Shown piece by piece: positions 24,436-33,196 of a stretch of 52,712 bases of DNA. The translations under genes were made by a program, and so were the position numbers. The stretch is from Candidatus Planktophila sp. (GTDB taxonomy: Bacteria > Actinomycetota > Actinomycetes > Nanopelagicales > Nanopelagicaceae), in contig JAUXRP010000007.1 of assembly GCA_030681675.1 (NCBI GenBank), positions 1-52,712 on the forward strand, in the 5' to 3' direction. Numbering within the stretch: position 1 is the stretch's first letter; each line of letters starts with the position of its first letter. The notes beneath the pieces were generated by a model. It did no database searches and was not told where the DNA came from. It saw only the letters and a list, made by a program, of their open reading frames with translations.

Positions 24436-24505
24436 CTTTGTGCATTTCAACTTCAATAGTTGTGAGCACTCACCCCGGTAACTCGATTCTTGAGTGGGGG
24501 TAGAG

Positions 24506-25519
24506 ATGGATTACATACCGCTAATGCGCCGTGCTATTGCCCTTGCCGAAAAAGGTTTGGGAAAGACTGCTCCTAATCCAATAGTTGGTGCGATAGTAAT
24601 TGATGAATCGGGCGTGATTGTCGCTGAAGGTTTTCATGATCGTATGCAGGCACGTGATCATGCAGAGGTTGTTGCAATTAAAGCTGCTGGGGAGCGGGCT
24701 AACGGTGCAACCCTTGTTGTGACGTTAGAGCCATGTAATCACACGGGCAGTACTGGTCCGTGCACGCAAGCCATTATCGATGCGGGAATTACAACAGTTG
24801 TCTTTGCCGCAAATGATCCACACGCCATTGCTGCTGGTGGAGCAGATGCATTGCGAGCAGCTGGAATTACCGTTGTTGGCGATGTTTTGTGCCGGGAGGC
24901 TTCATGGTCAAATCGCGCATGGCTGATGAAGATTAAAAAGAATCGGCCATTTTTTACCTGGAAAGTAGCAACAACACTCGATGCCAAGGTTGCAGCAACA
25001 GATGGAACATCCAAGTGGATTACGAATAAGAAATCGCGCTCAGATGTTCAGATGTTGCGTCGGGGGGCCGATGCGATTTTGGTCGGCACCAACACGGTTA
25101 TTGCAGATAATCCACACTTAATTCCTCAAGTAAATAATGCAGGTTTTACACACAACCCAATTCGAGTTATTTGTGGTGAGAAGAGTGTGCCAACAAGTTC
25201 TCAAATCTTTGATAATGCCGCTCCAACGATGCTAATTCAAACCAAGGATTTAGAGCTCCTGGTTGCACAGCTCAATGATAAGGAGCTCAATCATGTCTTA
25301 GTTGAGGCTGGCCCAACTCTTGGCAGCGCACTGCTTAATGCCGGATTGCTAGATGAATTAATCATCTATCAGGCAGCATCTTTATTGGGCTCAGGAAAGC
25401 AGTTCTTTAACTTTGATTATCCATCGACAATCACAAATCAGATACGCCTTGATCACATCAGCACTGATGTACTAGATGGCGATGTTAAATCTGTTTATCG
25501 CATAAGAAATGGTGAGTGA
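24506..25519 (+). CDS. ribD: Bifunctional riboflavin deaminase/reductase RibD
   Basis: Deaminates and reduces the pyrimidine intermediate of riboflavin synthesis. 337 residues. Deaminase domain (about 1-145) with zinc site HAEVVAIKAAG and PCNHTGSTGPCTQAI; reductase domain from about 150 (RPFFTWKVATTLDAKVAATDG, RRGADAILVGTNTVIADNP). I chose ATG 24506 (MDYIPLMRRAI) over GTG 24494 because GGGGGTAG (24496-24503) is the ribosome site and lies inside the longer version. First gene under the FMN riboswitch. Confidence 0.96.
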   Translation: MDYIPLMRRAIALAEKGLGKTAPNPIVGAIVIDESGVIVAEGFHDRMQARDHAEVVAIKAAGERANGATLVVTLEPCNHTGSTGPCTQAIIDAGITTVVFAANDPHAIAAGGADALRAAGITVVGDVLCREASWSNRAWLMKIKKNRPFFTWKVATTLDAKVAATDGTSKWITNKKSRSDVQMLRRGADAILVGTNTVIADNPHLIPQVNNAGFTHNPIRVICGEKSVPTSSQIFDNAAPTMLIQTKDLELLVAQLNDKELNHVLVEAGPTLGSALLNAGLLDELIIYQAASLLGSGKQFFNFDYPSTITNQIRLDHISTDVLDGDVKSVYRIRNGE

Positions 25520-26130
25520 TGTTTACAGGACTTATTGCCAAGCTCGGAACAATTACCGCAATTGAAAGAGGTGAAAGTTCAGCGTTCTTTACTATCAATG
25601 CCCCCCAAATAATCTCTGAGATCGCACTGGGCGATTCAATTGCCGTCAACGGTGTGTGCCTGACCGCGACATCGGTATCTGGCAATACATTTACCGCCGA
25701 TGTTATGGTCCAAACTCTCTCACTTACCTCTCTTTCTGCACTAACTGTAGGTAGCCCCGTAAATCTCGAATTAGCCGCACAACTCAATGCGCGGATGGGC
25801 GGGCATATTGTCCAGGGCCATGTCGATGGAGTTGGCAGCGTTAGCTCAATTAAACCTGGAGAGAAATGGTCAGAGTTCTCTCTCACAGTTCCAGAGCATC
25901 TCCTTCGCTATGTCGTAGCCCAAGGCTCTATTGCACTCGATGGCGTTTCATTAACTGTGGGCTCTATAGATGATGCGAGCTGCACAATTACGGTTTGGCT
26001 TATCCCTGAGACGCTAGCAAAGACAAATCTCTCATCGAGGCAGTTAGGTGATTTAATAAATATAGAGGTTGATATTTTGGCAAAGTATGTAGAGCGAATG
26101 ATCGCAAAGGGGCTAACCCGTGCAGAGTAA
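25519..26130 (+). CDS. ribE: Riboflavin synthase, alpha chain
   Basis: Dismutates two lumazines to riboflavin. 203 residues with the two tandem lumazine-binding repeats: MFTGLIAKLGTI... and, at about 95, GGHIVQGHVDGVGSV with the second half. Starts at ATG 25519, overlapping the ribD TGA by one base; ribBA begins within its last 11 bases. Named ribE in the convention where ribH is lumazine synthase. Confidence 0.95.
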   Translation: MFTGLIAKLGTITAIERGESSAFFTINAPQIISEIALGDSIAVNGVCLTATSVSGNTFTADVMVQTLSLTSLSALTVGSPVNLELAAQLNARMGGHIVQGHVDGVGSVSSIKPGEKWSEFSLTVPEHLLRYVVAQGSIALDGVSLTVGSIDDASCTITVWLIPETLAKTNLSSRQLGDLINIEVDILAKYVERMIAKGLTRAE

Positions 26131-27328
26131 ATTTCTCAAGGCACTGAAAGAATTTAAAAATGGTGCAATGCTCATTGTAGTCGATGATCACAATCGCGAA
26201 AATGAGGGCGACTTGATAATGTTGGCCGAACATGCAACCCCAGAAAAGACAGCATTTATGGTCCGTCATACAACGGGAATTTTATGTGTTGCAATTACAG
26301 AGGAACAGGCATACCGGTTGCGCCTTCCCTATATGGTCGAGCAGAATCAAGATCTGCGAAAGACAGCATTTACCGTCTCGGTAGATTCGGCCTCTGGCAT
26401 TACGACCGGTGTGAGCGCTGCCGATCGCAGCGCGACTATTCGAGCCCTTGGTAGTGATACAACTCGCCATTTAGATCTCATCCGACCAGGCCATATCTAC
26501 CCACTAATTGCACACAAACGGGGTCTGGGTATGCGCCAAGGACATACAGAGGCAGGTATTGCACTGGCAGAGTTAGCTGGCGCCTACCCTGCCGCCTTAC
26601 TCGCAGAGATTGTTGCCCCAGATGGCTCAATGGCTCGAGGTGAAACACTGGCCAGCTTTGCCGATGAACATGAGATTCCAATCATCTCTATCGCTGAAAT
26701 TGAGGAGTATCAGAACTCCCTAGCACTGCCTAAGAAAGACCCGGCATTTCCGCAGTATGAGTTTGAGTGGGTCAACGTCCAACTTGAATCTGGAGAATGG
26801 AGCCTTGCAACGTATCCATCTCTTAAACACCGCGAGCAGGTTGTCATGCGCTTTGGCTCAGAGGGCACATCTCCTCTCGTGAGAGTGCACTCAGAGTGCT
26901 TTACAGGAGATGTGATGAGTTCAAAGCGATGTGATTGTGGCGAGCAGTTAAATCGCTCAATCATTGCAATCCAAGAGCATGGCTATGGATTCATTATCTA
27001 TCTTCGAGATCATGAAGGCCGTGGGATTGGACTTAGTGAAAAACTTAAAGCCTACATCCTACAAAATCAAGGCTTCGATACAGTCGATGCTAACGTAGAG
27101 CTCGGCCACCCAATTGATGCACGTGATTGGAGCGAAGCTGTTGCAATACTTAAAAATCTCAACCTCACATCTATCATGCTACTAACAAATAATCCACTTA
27201 AAGTTAAAGCTGTGCTCGAAAGCGGTATAGCCTGCGAACAGATTTCTTTACCCGTTGAAGTTAATAAATTTAATAAAAAGTATTTAACTACGAAGGCAGA
27301 GCGCCTCGGACATGTAAGGAGCAATTAA
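26120..27328 (+). CDS. ribBA: Bifunctional DHBP synthase / GTP cyclohydrolase II
   Basis: 402 residues. RibB half (about 1-205): VVDDHNRENEGDLIMLAEHA, TGILCVAI and GHTEAGIALAELAG. RibA half (about 210-400): RVHSECFTGDVMSSKRCDCG with the three zinc cysteines, YLRDHEGRGIGL, and LLTNNPLK. Both active sites look intact. GTG start at 26120 within ribE; the stop overlaps the ribH ATG (TAATG). Confidence 0.96.
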   Translation: MQSKFLKALKEFKNGAMLIVVDDHNRENEGDLIMLAEHATPEKTAFMVRHTTGILCVAITEEQAYRLRLPYMVEQNQDLRKTAFTVSVDSASGITTGVSAADRSATIRALGSDTTRHLDLIRPGHIYPLIAHKRGLGMRQGHTEAGIALAELAGAYPAALLAEIVAPDGSMARGETLASFADEHEIPIISIAEIEEYQNSLALPKKDPAFPQYEFEWVNVQLESGEWSLATYPSLKHREQVVMRFGSEGTSPLVRVHSECFTGDVMSSKRCDCGEQLNRSIIAIQEHGYGFIIYLRDHEGRGIGLSEKLKAYILQNQGFDTVDANVELGHPIDARDWSEAVAILKNLNLTSIMLLTNNPLKVKAVLESGIACEQISLPVEVNKFNKKYLTTKAERLGHVRSN

Positions 27329-27783
27329 TGGCTGGACCCGGACCCGCACTATCAGTAGTTAAAACTCCAAAGGCAAAGATTGCGATCATCTCATCCTCTT
27401 GGCATTTAGATATTTGTAATGACCTGGTTGCAGGCGCTAGGCGCGCATTAGAAGAGGCAGAGGTTTCTACGATAGAAGTATTTTTTGTTCCCGGTTCAAT
27501 GGAGATTCCACTTGCGGCACAAAAAGCATTTGAAAGAGGCTTTGATGCAGTCGTTGCCGTTGGGCTCGTTCTCAAGGGTCAGACACCGCACTTTGACTAT
27601 GTCTGTCAAGGTCTGACTCAGGGTGTCATGGATGTTCAACTTAAATTCTCAAAGCCGATTGGCTATGGTGTATTAATGTGTAATGATGAAAATCAAGCCA
27701 TCGCGCGCTCAGGAGGTGCTGGGAGCATAGAAGATAAGGGTTACGACAGTGGAGCCGCAGCCCTTGCGCTGCTGAATTTCTAA
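27328..27783 (+). CDS. ribH: 6,7-dimethyl-8-ribityllumazine synthase
   Basis: Joins the ribityl pyrimidine and DHBP to make lumazine; forms icosahedral or pentameric shells. 151 residues. Visible: IISSSWHLDICNDLVAGARR, VPGSMEIPLAAQ, VAVGLVLKGQTPHFDYVCQG with the catalytic His, and PIGYGVLMCNDENQAIARSG. The last rib gene; the helicase starts 8 bp later. Confidence 0.96.
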   Translation: MAGPGPALSVVKTPKAKIAIISSSWHLDICNDLVAGARRALEEAEVSTIEVFFVPGSMEIPLAAQKAFERGFDAVVAVGLVLKGQTPHFDYVCQGLTQGVMDVQLKFSKPIGYGVLMCNDENQAIARSGGAGSIEDKGYDSGAAALALLNF

Positions 27784-27791
27784 CCCACCAA

Positions 27792-29783
27792 ATGAGTGCA
27801 ATGTCGGAAAAGGTACGTGAGGCACTCGATGCAGCAATCATCGCCATAGGCGGGGCGCCGCGCGAAGGTCAGATTGAAATGGCCGAAGCCGTTGCTAACG
27901 CCTTGAGCGATAGCCACCATTTAATGGTTCAAGCCGGCACTGGCACAGGAAAATCACTGGCCTATTTAATTCCACCCCTTGTGCACGGGAAAAAAACCTT
28001 GGTGGCAACTGCGACTTTGGCGCTGCAACGTCAGTTAGTGGAGCGTGATCTACCGGCCGTTGTTCCAGCCCTTGAAAAGGTTCTAGGTCGTGAAATTACT
28101 TATGCCATTTATAAGGGTGTCGGTAACTATATCTGTCTGCAAAAGATGAATAGCGAAGAGCCCAATCCAGATAGCGACATTATGTTAGGTATTTCATCAC
28201 TTGAAAAAGATGCCAAACGCCTGCACGAATGGGCCCGAAAACCCGGAGTATCCGGGGATCGCGATGATGCACCTGATGTTGACAGACGAGTGTGGGCAGC
28301 CAATTCAGTCTCTGGGCGCGAATGCGTAGGTGCAGATACCTGTGCATTTGGTCGGCAATGCTTTGCCGCTATCGCTAAAGCTAAGGCGCAAACCGCCGAT
28401 GTTGTTGTTACTAACCACACTCTGTTAGCAATCGAAATTGTGGATTCTCATCCAATTTTACCCGAGCGCGATGTCGTTATTTTAGACGAGGCCCATGAAT
28501 TTATGGATCGGGCGACACAGGCCGTAACTGAGGAGCTCACTTCGGCCCGCGTCTTACGCGCATCAGCAATGGCACGAAAATTCATGCCGGGCAAGCTTTC
28601 AGATAGTTTTCACAAAGCCGCTAATGACTTTCATGAATCTATGGTTGATTATGGTGAATCAATTCGTGGAGATTTTACTGCACAAGGTCGATTAAAAGAG
28701 ATTCCCCAATCCCTTGAAGCCCCCATACGTAAAGTGCGCGAAAGCGCGCAAGCAATAACTCAATTCCTTTCAGCCGATGATGAAATTATAGACACCGATG
28801 TTCTGGCCGAACGTGCACGAGTAAAAGGGGCAGTAAGCGAAATATCTACAACTGCGGCCACACTTTTAAAACTCAGTGACGGTTTTGTTCTTTGGTACGA
28901 GCCGGTTTTTTCTACACTTCATTTAGCACCACTTTCAGTATCAGATGTCTTGCGAGAAAACTTACTCACTCAAACTCCGGTAATCGCAACGTCAGCGACA
29001 TTAACAGTGGGTAACTCATTTAACTCTCTGGCAAAGAGTATTGGTTTCTTAGTGGGAGATGATTTAAATAGCGATGTTAAGAGCGGAGAAGTTGATCCAG
29101 CAAATGTGCAAATGTTAGATGTTGGTTCTCCCTTTGATTTTGCAAATCAAGGTGTTCTATATATGCCTAAGCACTTACCTGAACCTGGTCGAGAGGGTCC
29201 AAGTATTGAAGCATTAACTGAATTGGGCGAATTAATCGATGCCGCTGGTGGCAGAACTCTCGCACTTTTTTCATCGTGGCGTGGGGTGGAGGCCGCCGAT
29301 GCACATCTGCGCAAAGTTTTGGCCGAACTTCCTATAAAGATCTTTACTCAAAAGCGAGGAGATGCCGTCGCTCCGCTAGTTGAACGCTTTGCAAAAGACG
29401 AAACTTCGATTTTGCTGGGCACAATGTCACTGTGGCAAGGCGTTGATGTACCTGGTAGAAGTTGCATCCTTGTTGCTATTGACCGGATTCCCTTTCCGCG
29501 ACCCGATGAACCAGTTATGTCGGCGCGTGCATCTCAGGCCGATGCCGCTGGCGGAAGTGGTTTTATGCAGGTTTCTCTGCCAAGAGCGGCGCTGCTTTTG
29601 GCACAGGGCACAGGTCGACTCATTAGATCTGTTAATGATCGAGGCGTAGTTGCAATTCTAGATTCGAGAATCGTCACAAAGCGATATGGGAGCGTACTTT
29701 TGAATTCTATGCCACCGCTTTGGCGAACATCCGATAAGGATATTGTTCGAGAGTCATTGCGCAGGCTTAACGAAACCCTTTAG
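27792..29783 (+). CDS. DinG/XPD-type ATP-dependent DNA helicase with Fe-S cluster
   Basis: 663 residues, superfamily 2 helicase of the DinG/XPD group, unwinding 5'-to-3'. Visible: Walker A QAGTGTGKSLAYLIP (about 45-60), four Fe-S cysteines in NYICLQ, ECVGADTC and QCF (about 112-195), DEAH box VVILDEAHEF, and C-terminal motifs LGTMSLWQGVDVPG and ALLLAQGTGRLIRS. The start is uncertain: MSAM... at 27792 or the ATG at 27801. It begins 8 bp after ribH without its own promoter or SOS box, so it may be expressed from the FMN-riboswitch transcript. It is not the canonical SOS-regulated copy, judging by the missing SOS box. Confidence 0.93.
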   Translation: MSAMSEKVREALDAAIIAIGGAPREGQIEMAEAVANALSDSHHLMVQAGTGTGKSLAYLIPPLVHGKKTLVATATLALQRQLVERDLPAVVPALEKVLGREITYAIYKGVGNYICLQKMNSEEPNPDSDIMLGISSLEKDAKRLHEWARKPGVSGDRDDAPDVDRRVWAANSVSGRECVGADTCAFGRQCFAAIAKAKAQTADVVVTNHTLLAIEIVDSHPILPERDVVILDEAHEFMDRATQAVTEELTSARVLRASAMARKFMPGKLSDSFHKAANDFHESMVDYGESIRGDFTAQGRLKEIPQSLEAPIRKVRESAQAITQFLSADDEIIDTDVLAERARVKGAVSEISTTAATLLKLSDGFVLWYEPVFSTLHLAPLSVSDVLRENLLTQTPVIATSATLTVGNSFNSLAKSIGFLVGDDLNSDVKSGEVDPANVQMLDVGSPFDFANQGVLYMPKHLPEPGREGPSIEALTELGELIDAAGGRTLALFSSWRGVEAADAHLRKVLAELPIKIFTQKRGDAVAPLVERFAKDETSILLGTMSLWQGVDVPGRSCILVAIDRIPFPRPDEPVMSARASQADAAGGSGFMQVSLPRAALLLAQGTGRLIRSVNDRGVVAILDSRIVTKRYGSVLLNSMPPLWRTSDKDIVRESLRRLNETL

Positions 29784-29852
29784 AAATAGCGCTATCTCGC
29801 AAATGGCTGCACAATGTTGAGCGGGTATTCAGAACTAATTCCAGAACATGAT

Positions 29853-30320
29853 TTAGCCAGAGCCGACAAGTTCATTAAGAATTTCGCGTAAAGCTGGCCA
29901 GGAGTTCCCAAAACTTGGATGAAGATTTAAATCTGCGACCCTGTCAATGTCTACCCACCGTACTTCGTGTGACTCATCATTTACTTCATGTGCAACCAAG
30001 TCAACTGTGGCTCTTGCAATTACGGTGTCGTAGCGCCAGTTGCCATGCTCATCACTATATATCTGGAGGGGAGTAAGGAAAGCTGGATCTATCCCGGTCT
30101 CTTCAATCGCTTCACGAATCGCACCCTGGATCACGCTCTCATGACTATCGCGCGCACCACCTGGGATTCCCCAGGTATCACCATTATGTACCCATGGGGC
30201 TCGATGTTGTAAAAGAATCTGATGACCACGCACAATCAGGATTCCGGCGGCGCCATTTAGACCCCAGTGCTTATTACCGCACTGGCATTGGATCCAACCA
30301 TCTCCATCTCTATGCGCCAT
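29853..30320 (-). CDS. Nudix hydrolase
   Basis: 155 residues. The Nudix box G-x5-E-x7-REUxEExGU reads GARDSHESVIQGAIREAIEE then TGI (about residues 55-77). The N-terminal CQCGNKHWGLNGAAG segment is common to small actinobacterial MutT-like proteins. Hydrolyses an unknown nucleoside diphosphate-linked substrate. Convergent with the helicase gene. Confidence 0.9.
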   Translation of the reverse strand: MAHRDGDGWIQCQCGNKHWGLNGAAGILIVRGHQILLQHRAPWVHNGDTWGIPGGARDSHESVIQGAIREAIEETGIDPAFLTPLQIYSDEHGNWRYDTVIARATVDLVAHEVNDESHEVRWVDIDRVADLNLHPSFGNSWPALREILNELVGSG

Positions 30321-30399
30321 GATGTAAGAGTGGCATAACTATCCACAGTTAGTATTGTGAGGGCGCTAACGGTTGGCGCTCGCACTTATCGTCACGGGC

Positions 30400-31101
30400 A
30401 TGAAAGCTTTAATAATCCCACTTCTTGCCGCACTCTTGATCGCGCCGCTTCCAGCTTTTGCCGATTGCACCGACTCAGCCTGCGTAGATGTGTACACGAA
30501 AAATAACCAGATAATAATCGAAGCCCATAAGGGTAGTAGTGCCACAGTTACACAACGCGCACCAAAGGCAAAACCATCTCCTACTTCAACATTGTGGTTT
30601 CCGCCCAAATATTCGCCTGCACCGAGGCCATACGTAAAGCACAGCCACAGAGCGCGTACAGCTGCGCCTAAGAGAGTTACGCGAACAGCCAATCTCAGTG
30701 ATCGTTTAACTAAATTAGTTCCAACGGCCGGTATCGCCTTCCAGCCCGAATTCGAAGCTCTGACAAATGTGCCGGTGATTTTTTGGGTAGATGTGCCTCA
30801 GGTTTTTCAAAGCCGCGTGAAGATAATTGGTGAAGTTGTCGATGTCACTCTGCGTCCAGGCTTTATCTGGTCCTATGGCGACGGCGCAATGTGGGCTACT
30901 ACCAATCCTGGCGCTCCATTTCCAAAAGCGATGATTACTCATATGTACTCAAAGCCCGGCACTTATCCAGTACTGCTCCTAACAACATGGAATGGCAGTT
31001 TTACACATAACGGAGCAGTTCGAGCAATCACTGGAAAAGTAGTAAACGCCTCGGTGGCAACCGTCACCGTTGTATCGGCCCCAACACGATTCACGAAATG
31101 A
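30400..31101 (+). CDS. Secreted protein with PKD-like domain, function unknown
   Basis: 233 residues. Signal peptide at the N-terminus (MKALIIPLLAALLIAPLPAFA, with cleavage likely after AFA). A proline/basic spacer follows (about 50-100). The C-terminal part resembles a PKD beta-sandwich with the characteristic run FIWSYGDGAMWATTNPG and HMYSKPGTYPVLLLTTW. Two cysteines lie just after the signal peptide (DCTDSAC). ATG 30400 is chosen over TTG 30373 because it gives a clean signal peptide; TATCGT 7 bp before could be a leaderless -10. Likely cell-surface; the partner is unknown. The next gene begins 7 bp later. Confidence 0.7.
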   Translation: MKALIIPLLAALLIAPLPAFADCTDSACVDVYTKNNQIIIEAHKGSSATVTQRAPKAKPSPTSTLWFPPKYSPAPRPYVKHSHRARTAAPKRVTRTANLSDRLTKLVPTAGIAFQPEFEALTNVPVIFWVDVPQVFQSRVKIIGEVVDVTLRPGFIWSYGDGAMWATTNPGAPFPKAMITHMYSKPGTYPVLLLTTWNGSFTHNGAVRAITGKVVNASVATVTVVSAPTRFTK

Positions 31102-31108
31102 GAAGAGC

Positions 31109-31654
31109 ATGACAACTGAAAAAGAGGCACCATCGATTGAATCGATCGACCAAGCGCATGATGTAAATTTCATCGCACTTGTTAAGAGTTTCGCCATTAT
31201 TGAGGATTCACCCGATTTAAATAACTCTCAACGCGATGGTGCAACTGCAGTCATCGATTTAGCTCTTGAGTTTGAAAAGTTTGAACAAAAAAGTAGTCCT
31301 GAAAACATTGCTAAAGTTTTGGGACGCTTGAGCGATGTTCAAGTACGTGATTTTGCACTTGGATCCCATAACGCCGCAAGCTTTCACACATATTGGGGGA
31401 TGTGGCAGTACTTACTTCAGATAGCACCAGATGGATTTGTCGCACCGGTTGCCTGCCTTTTTGCAACACTGGCATACGAGAGTGGGGATATTGCACTGGC
31501 CTATCGCGCATTAGATCGGGCAAGTATTGACCAACCTCAATACTCATTGACGATTTTACTGCGTCGTGTCTTTGGTTCAGGCTGGCCCGCCGCCGCTTTT
31601 GCCGCAATGCGCTGCGAGCTGCACCCAAAGGTCACGGCCGGCATTTTTGACTAG
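31109..31654 (+). CDS. DUF4192-like protein, short form
   Basis: 181 residues. The C-terminal half matches the end of the actinobacterial DUF4192 family: PVACLFATLAYESGDIALAYRALDRAS then QPQYSLTILLRRVFGSGWP. Full DUF4192 proteins run to about 350-400 residues, so this is a shortened version lacking the N-terminal part. Function is unknown. ATG 31109 has AGAAGAG just upstream. It ends shortly before the SAM-IV riboswitch. Confidence 0.65.
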   Translation: MTTEKEAPSIESIDQAHDVNFIALVKSFAIIEDSPDLNNSQRDGATAVIDLALEFEKFEQKSSPENIAKVLGRLSDVQVRDFALGSHNAASFHTYWGMWQYLLQIAPDGFVAPVACLFATLAYESGDIALAYRALDRASIDQPQYSLTILLRRVFGSGWPAAAFAAMRCELHPKVTAGIFD

Positions 31655-31677
31655 CGCCGACTCTCTGTTAGAGTCCA

Positions 31678-31800
31678 CCCAGGTCACGAGTTCTAGTGTT
31701 TAGCCCCGGCTTACTAGACGGCAACCCTCCACCACGGTGGGGTGCTCCGGGTGAGGACCAGATCGATAGCAACAACGCCATCGATAAGCGTGGATCACTC
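31678..31800 (+). promoter_or_regulatory. SAM-IV riboswitch
   Basis: The conserved core is visible: GGTCACGAG, CCCCGGCTTACTAGACGGCA, ACCCTCCACCACGGTGGGGT and GCTCCGGGTGAGGACCAG, matching the actinobacterial SAM-IV class. It precedes metY-metX. Downstream, GGATCACTCGA (31792-31802) pairs with TCGAGTGGTCC (31837-31847, one wobble), while TCCC (31845-31848) can instead pair with GGGA (31855-31858) in the metY ribosome site. These exclude each other, so control is probably translational. Ends are approximate. Confidence 0.93.
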
Positions 31801-31870
31801 GAACCGTCTTAAATAAGCCAGCGTCGGCATAAGTACTCGAGTGGTCCCATAACTGGGAGGAATGTATTTA

Positions 31871-33196
31871 ATGTCATCGTTTACATTTGAAGAGGCAGCT
31901 TTTGAAACCCGTCAGATCCATGCCGGGCAGGTTGCAGATCCAACAACTGGCGCTCGTGCGCTTCCGCTGTATCAGACCACTGCATATCAGTTCCGCGACA
32001 CTAAACATGCCGCGGATTTATTTGGCTTGGCTGAGCTTGGAAATATCTACACACGCATTATGAATCCAACGCAGGATGTTGTTGAAAAACGCATTGCATC
32101 TCTTGAAGGTGGTGTGGCGGCATTGCTTTTAGCATCAGGTTCGGCAGCAACTACATTTGCAGTCTTGGCAGTTGCAACTGCTGGAGATCACATCGTTTCA
32201 TCAAAGTATTTATACGGTGGAACATATAACTTATTCCATTACACTCTGCCGACTTTTGGAGTTGAAGTCACTTTTGTCGATAATCCAAATGATCCAGAGG
32301 AGTGGCGCAAAGCGGTTCGTCCTAATACCAAAGCATTTTTTGGCGAAACAATTTCAAACCCTAACAACGATATTTTGGACATCGCAGCCGTGGCAAAAGT
32401 TGCCCACGAAAGCCATGTTCCATTGATTGTTGATAATACAGTTGCGACACCATATGTTATTCGGCCAATCGAATTCGGCGCAGATGTTGTAGTGCACTCA
32501 GCTACTAAGTTCCTCTCCGGACATGGAAACGCCGTCGTGGGAGCGATTGTGGATTCAGGTAATTTCGATTACGCGCTGTATCCAGAGAAGTTCACGAGCT
32601 TTAATACGCCAGATCCCTCATATCACGGACTGGTTTATGCCCAGGCTCTCGGTGTCGGTAGTGCCTTTGGCGCAAACCTTGCCTACATCTTTAAAATCCG
32701 CCTGACTTTGCTTCGCGATATTGGAGCTGCAGTGTCGCCATTCAACGCCTGGTTACTCGCCCAAGGTTTAGAGACACTCACACTTCGTATGAAACAACAT
32801 TTAGAGAATGCGAAGGCCGTTGCAACCTGGCTCGAGGCACATCCGCAGGTGGAGAAGGTAAATTATTCATGGCTACCGAATTCGCCATACAACGCGCTCG
32901 CCACTAAGTACGCACCTAAGGGCTCTGGCTCAGTTCTCTCTTTTGAAATTAAGGGCGGAATTGAAGCGGGAAGGAAGTTCGTTGAGGCCTTAACTCTGCA
33001 CTCTCACGTTGCAAATATTGGCGATGTGAGATCCCTGGTGATTCACCCAGCATCGACCACGCACTCACAGCTATCGGCCGAGGAGCTACTAGATGCCGGA
33101 GTCACACCTGGTTTAGTTCGCTTATCTGTGGGTCTTGAAGATATCGATGACATAAAGGCCGATCTAAGCGATGGGTTTGCTGCAGCTAAGCAATGA
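31871..33196 (+). CDS. metY: O-acetylhomoserine aminocarboxypropyltransferase / sulfhydrylase
   Basis: Uses O-acetylhomoserine and sulfide to make homocysteine (direct sulfhydrylation). 441 residues, Cys/Met-metabolism PLP family. Visible: ETRQIHAGQVADPTTGAR, LPLYQTTAYQF, YTRIMNPTQDVVEKRIASLE, and the PLP lysine in VVHSATKFLSGHGN. ATG 31871 is chosen: TGGGAGG (31854-31860) is 10 bases upstream, but only 1 base from ATG 31862. Under the SAM-IV riboswitch; metX overlaps its end by 4 bp. Confidence 0.96.
   Translation: MSSFTFEEAAFETRQIHAGQVADPTTGARALPLYQTTAYQFRDTKHAADLFGLAELGNIYTRIMNPTQDVVEKRIASLEGGVAALLLASGSAATTFAVLAVATAGDHIVSSKYLYGGTYNLFHYTLPTFGVEVTFVDNPNDPEEWRKAVRPNTKAFFGETISNPNNDILDIAAVAKVAHESHVPLIVDNTVATPYVIRPIEFGADVVVHSATKFLSGHGNAVVGAIVDSGNFDYALYPEKFTSFNTPDPSYHGLVYAQALGVGSAFGANLAYIFKIRLTLLRDIGAAVSPFNAWLLAQGLETLTLRMKQHLENAKAVATWLEAHPQVEKVNYSWLPNSPYNALATKYAPKGSGSVLSFEIKGGIEAGRKFVEALTLHSHVANIGDVRSLVIHPASTTHSQLSAEELLDAGVTPGLVRLSVGLEDIDDIKADLSDGFAAAKQ

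Noticed and set aside
30339-30347. DnaA boxes at 750-758 and 30339-30347 (CTATCCACA)
   Set aside because: Each has one mismatch to TTATCCACA and they do not cluster; no origin features nearby.
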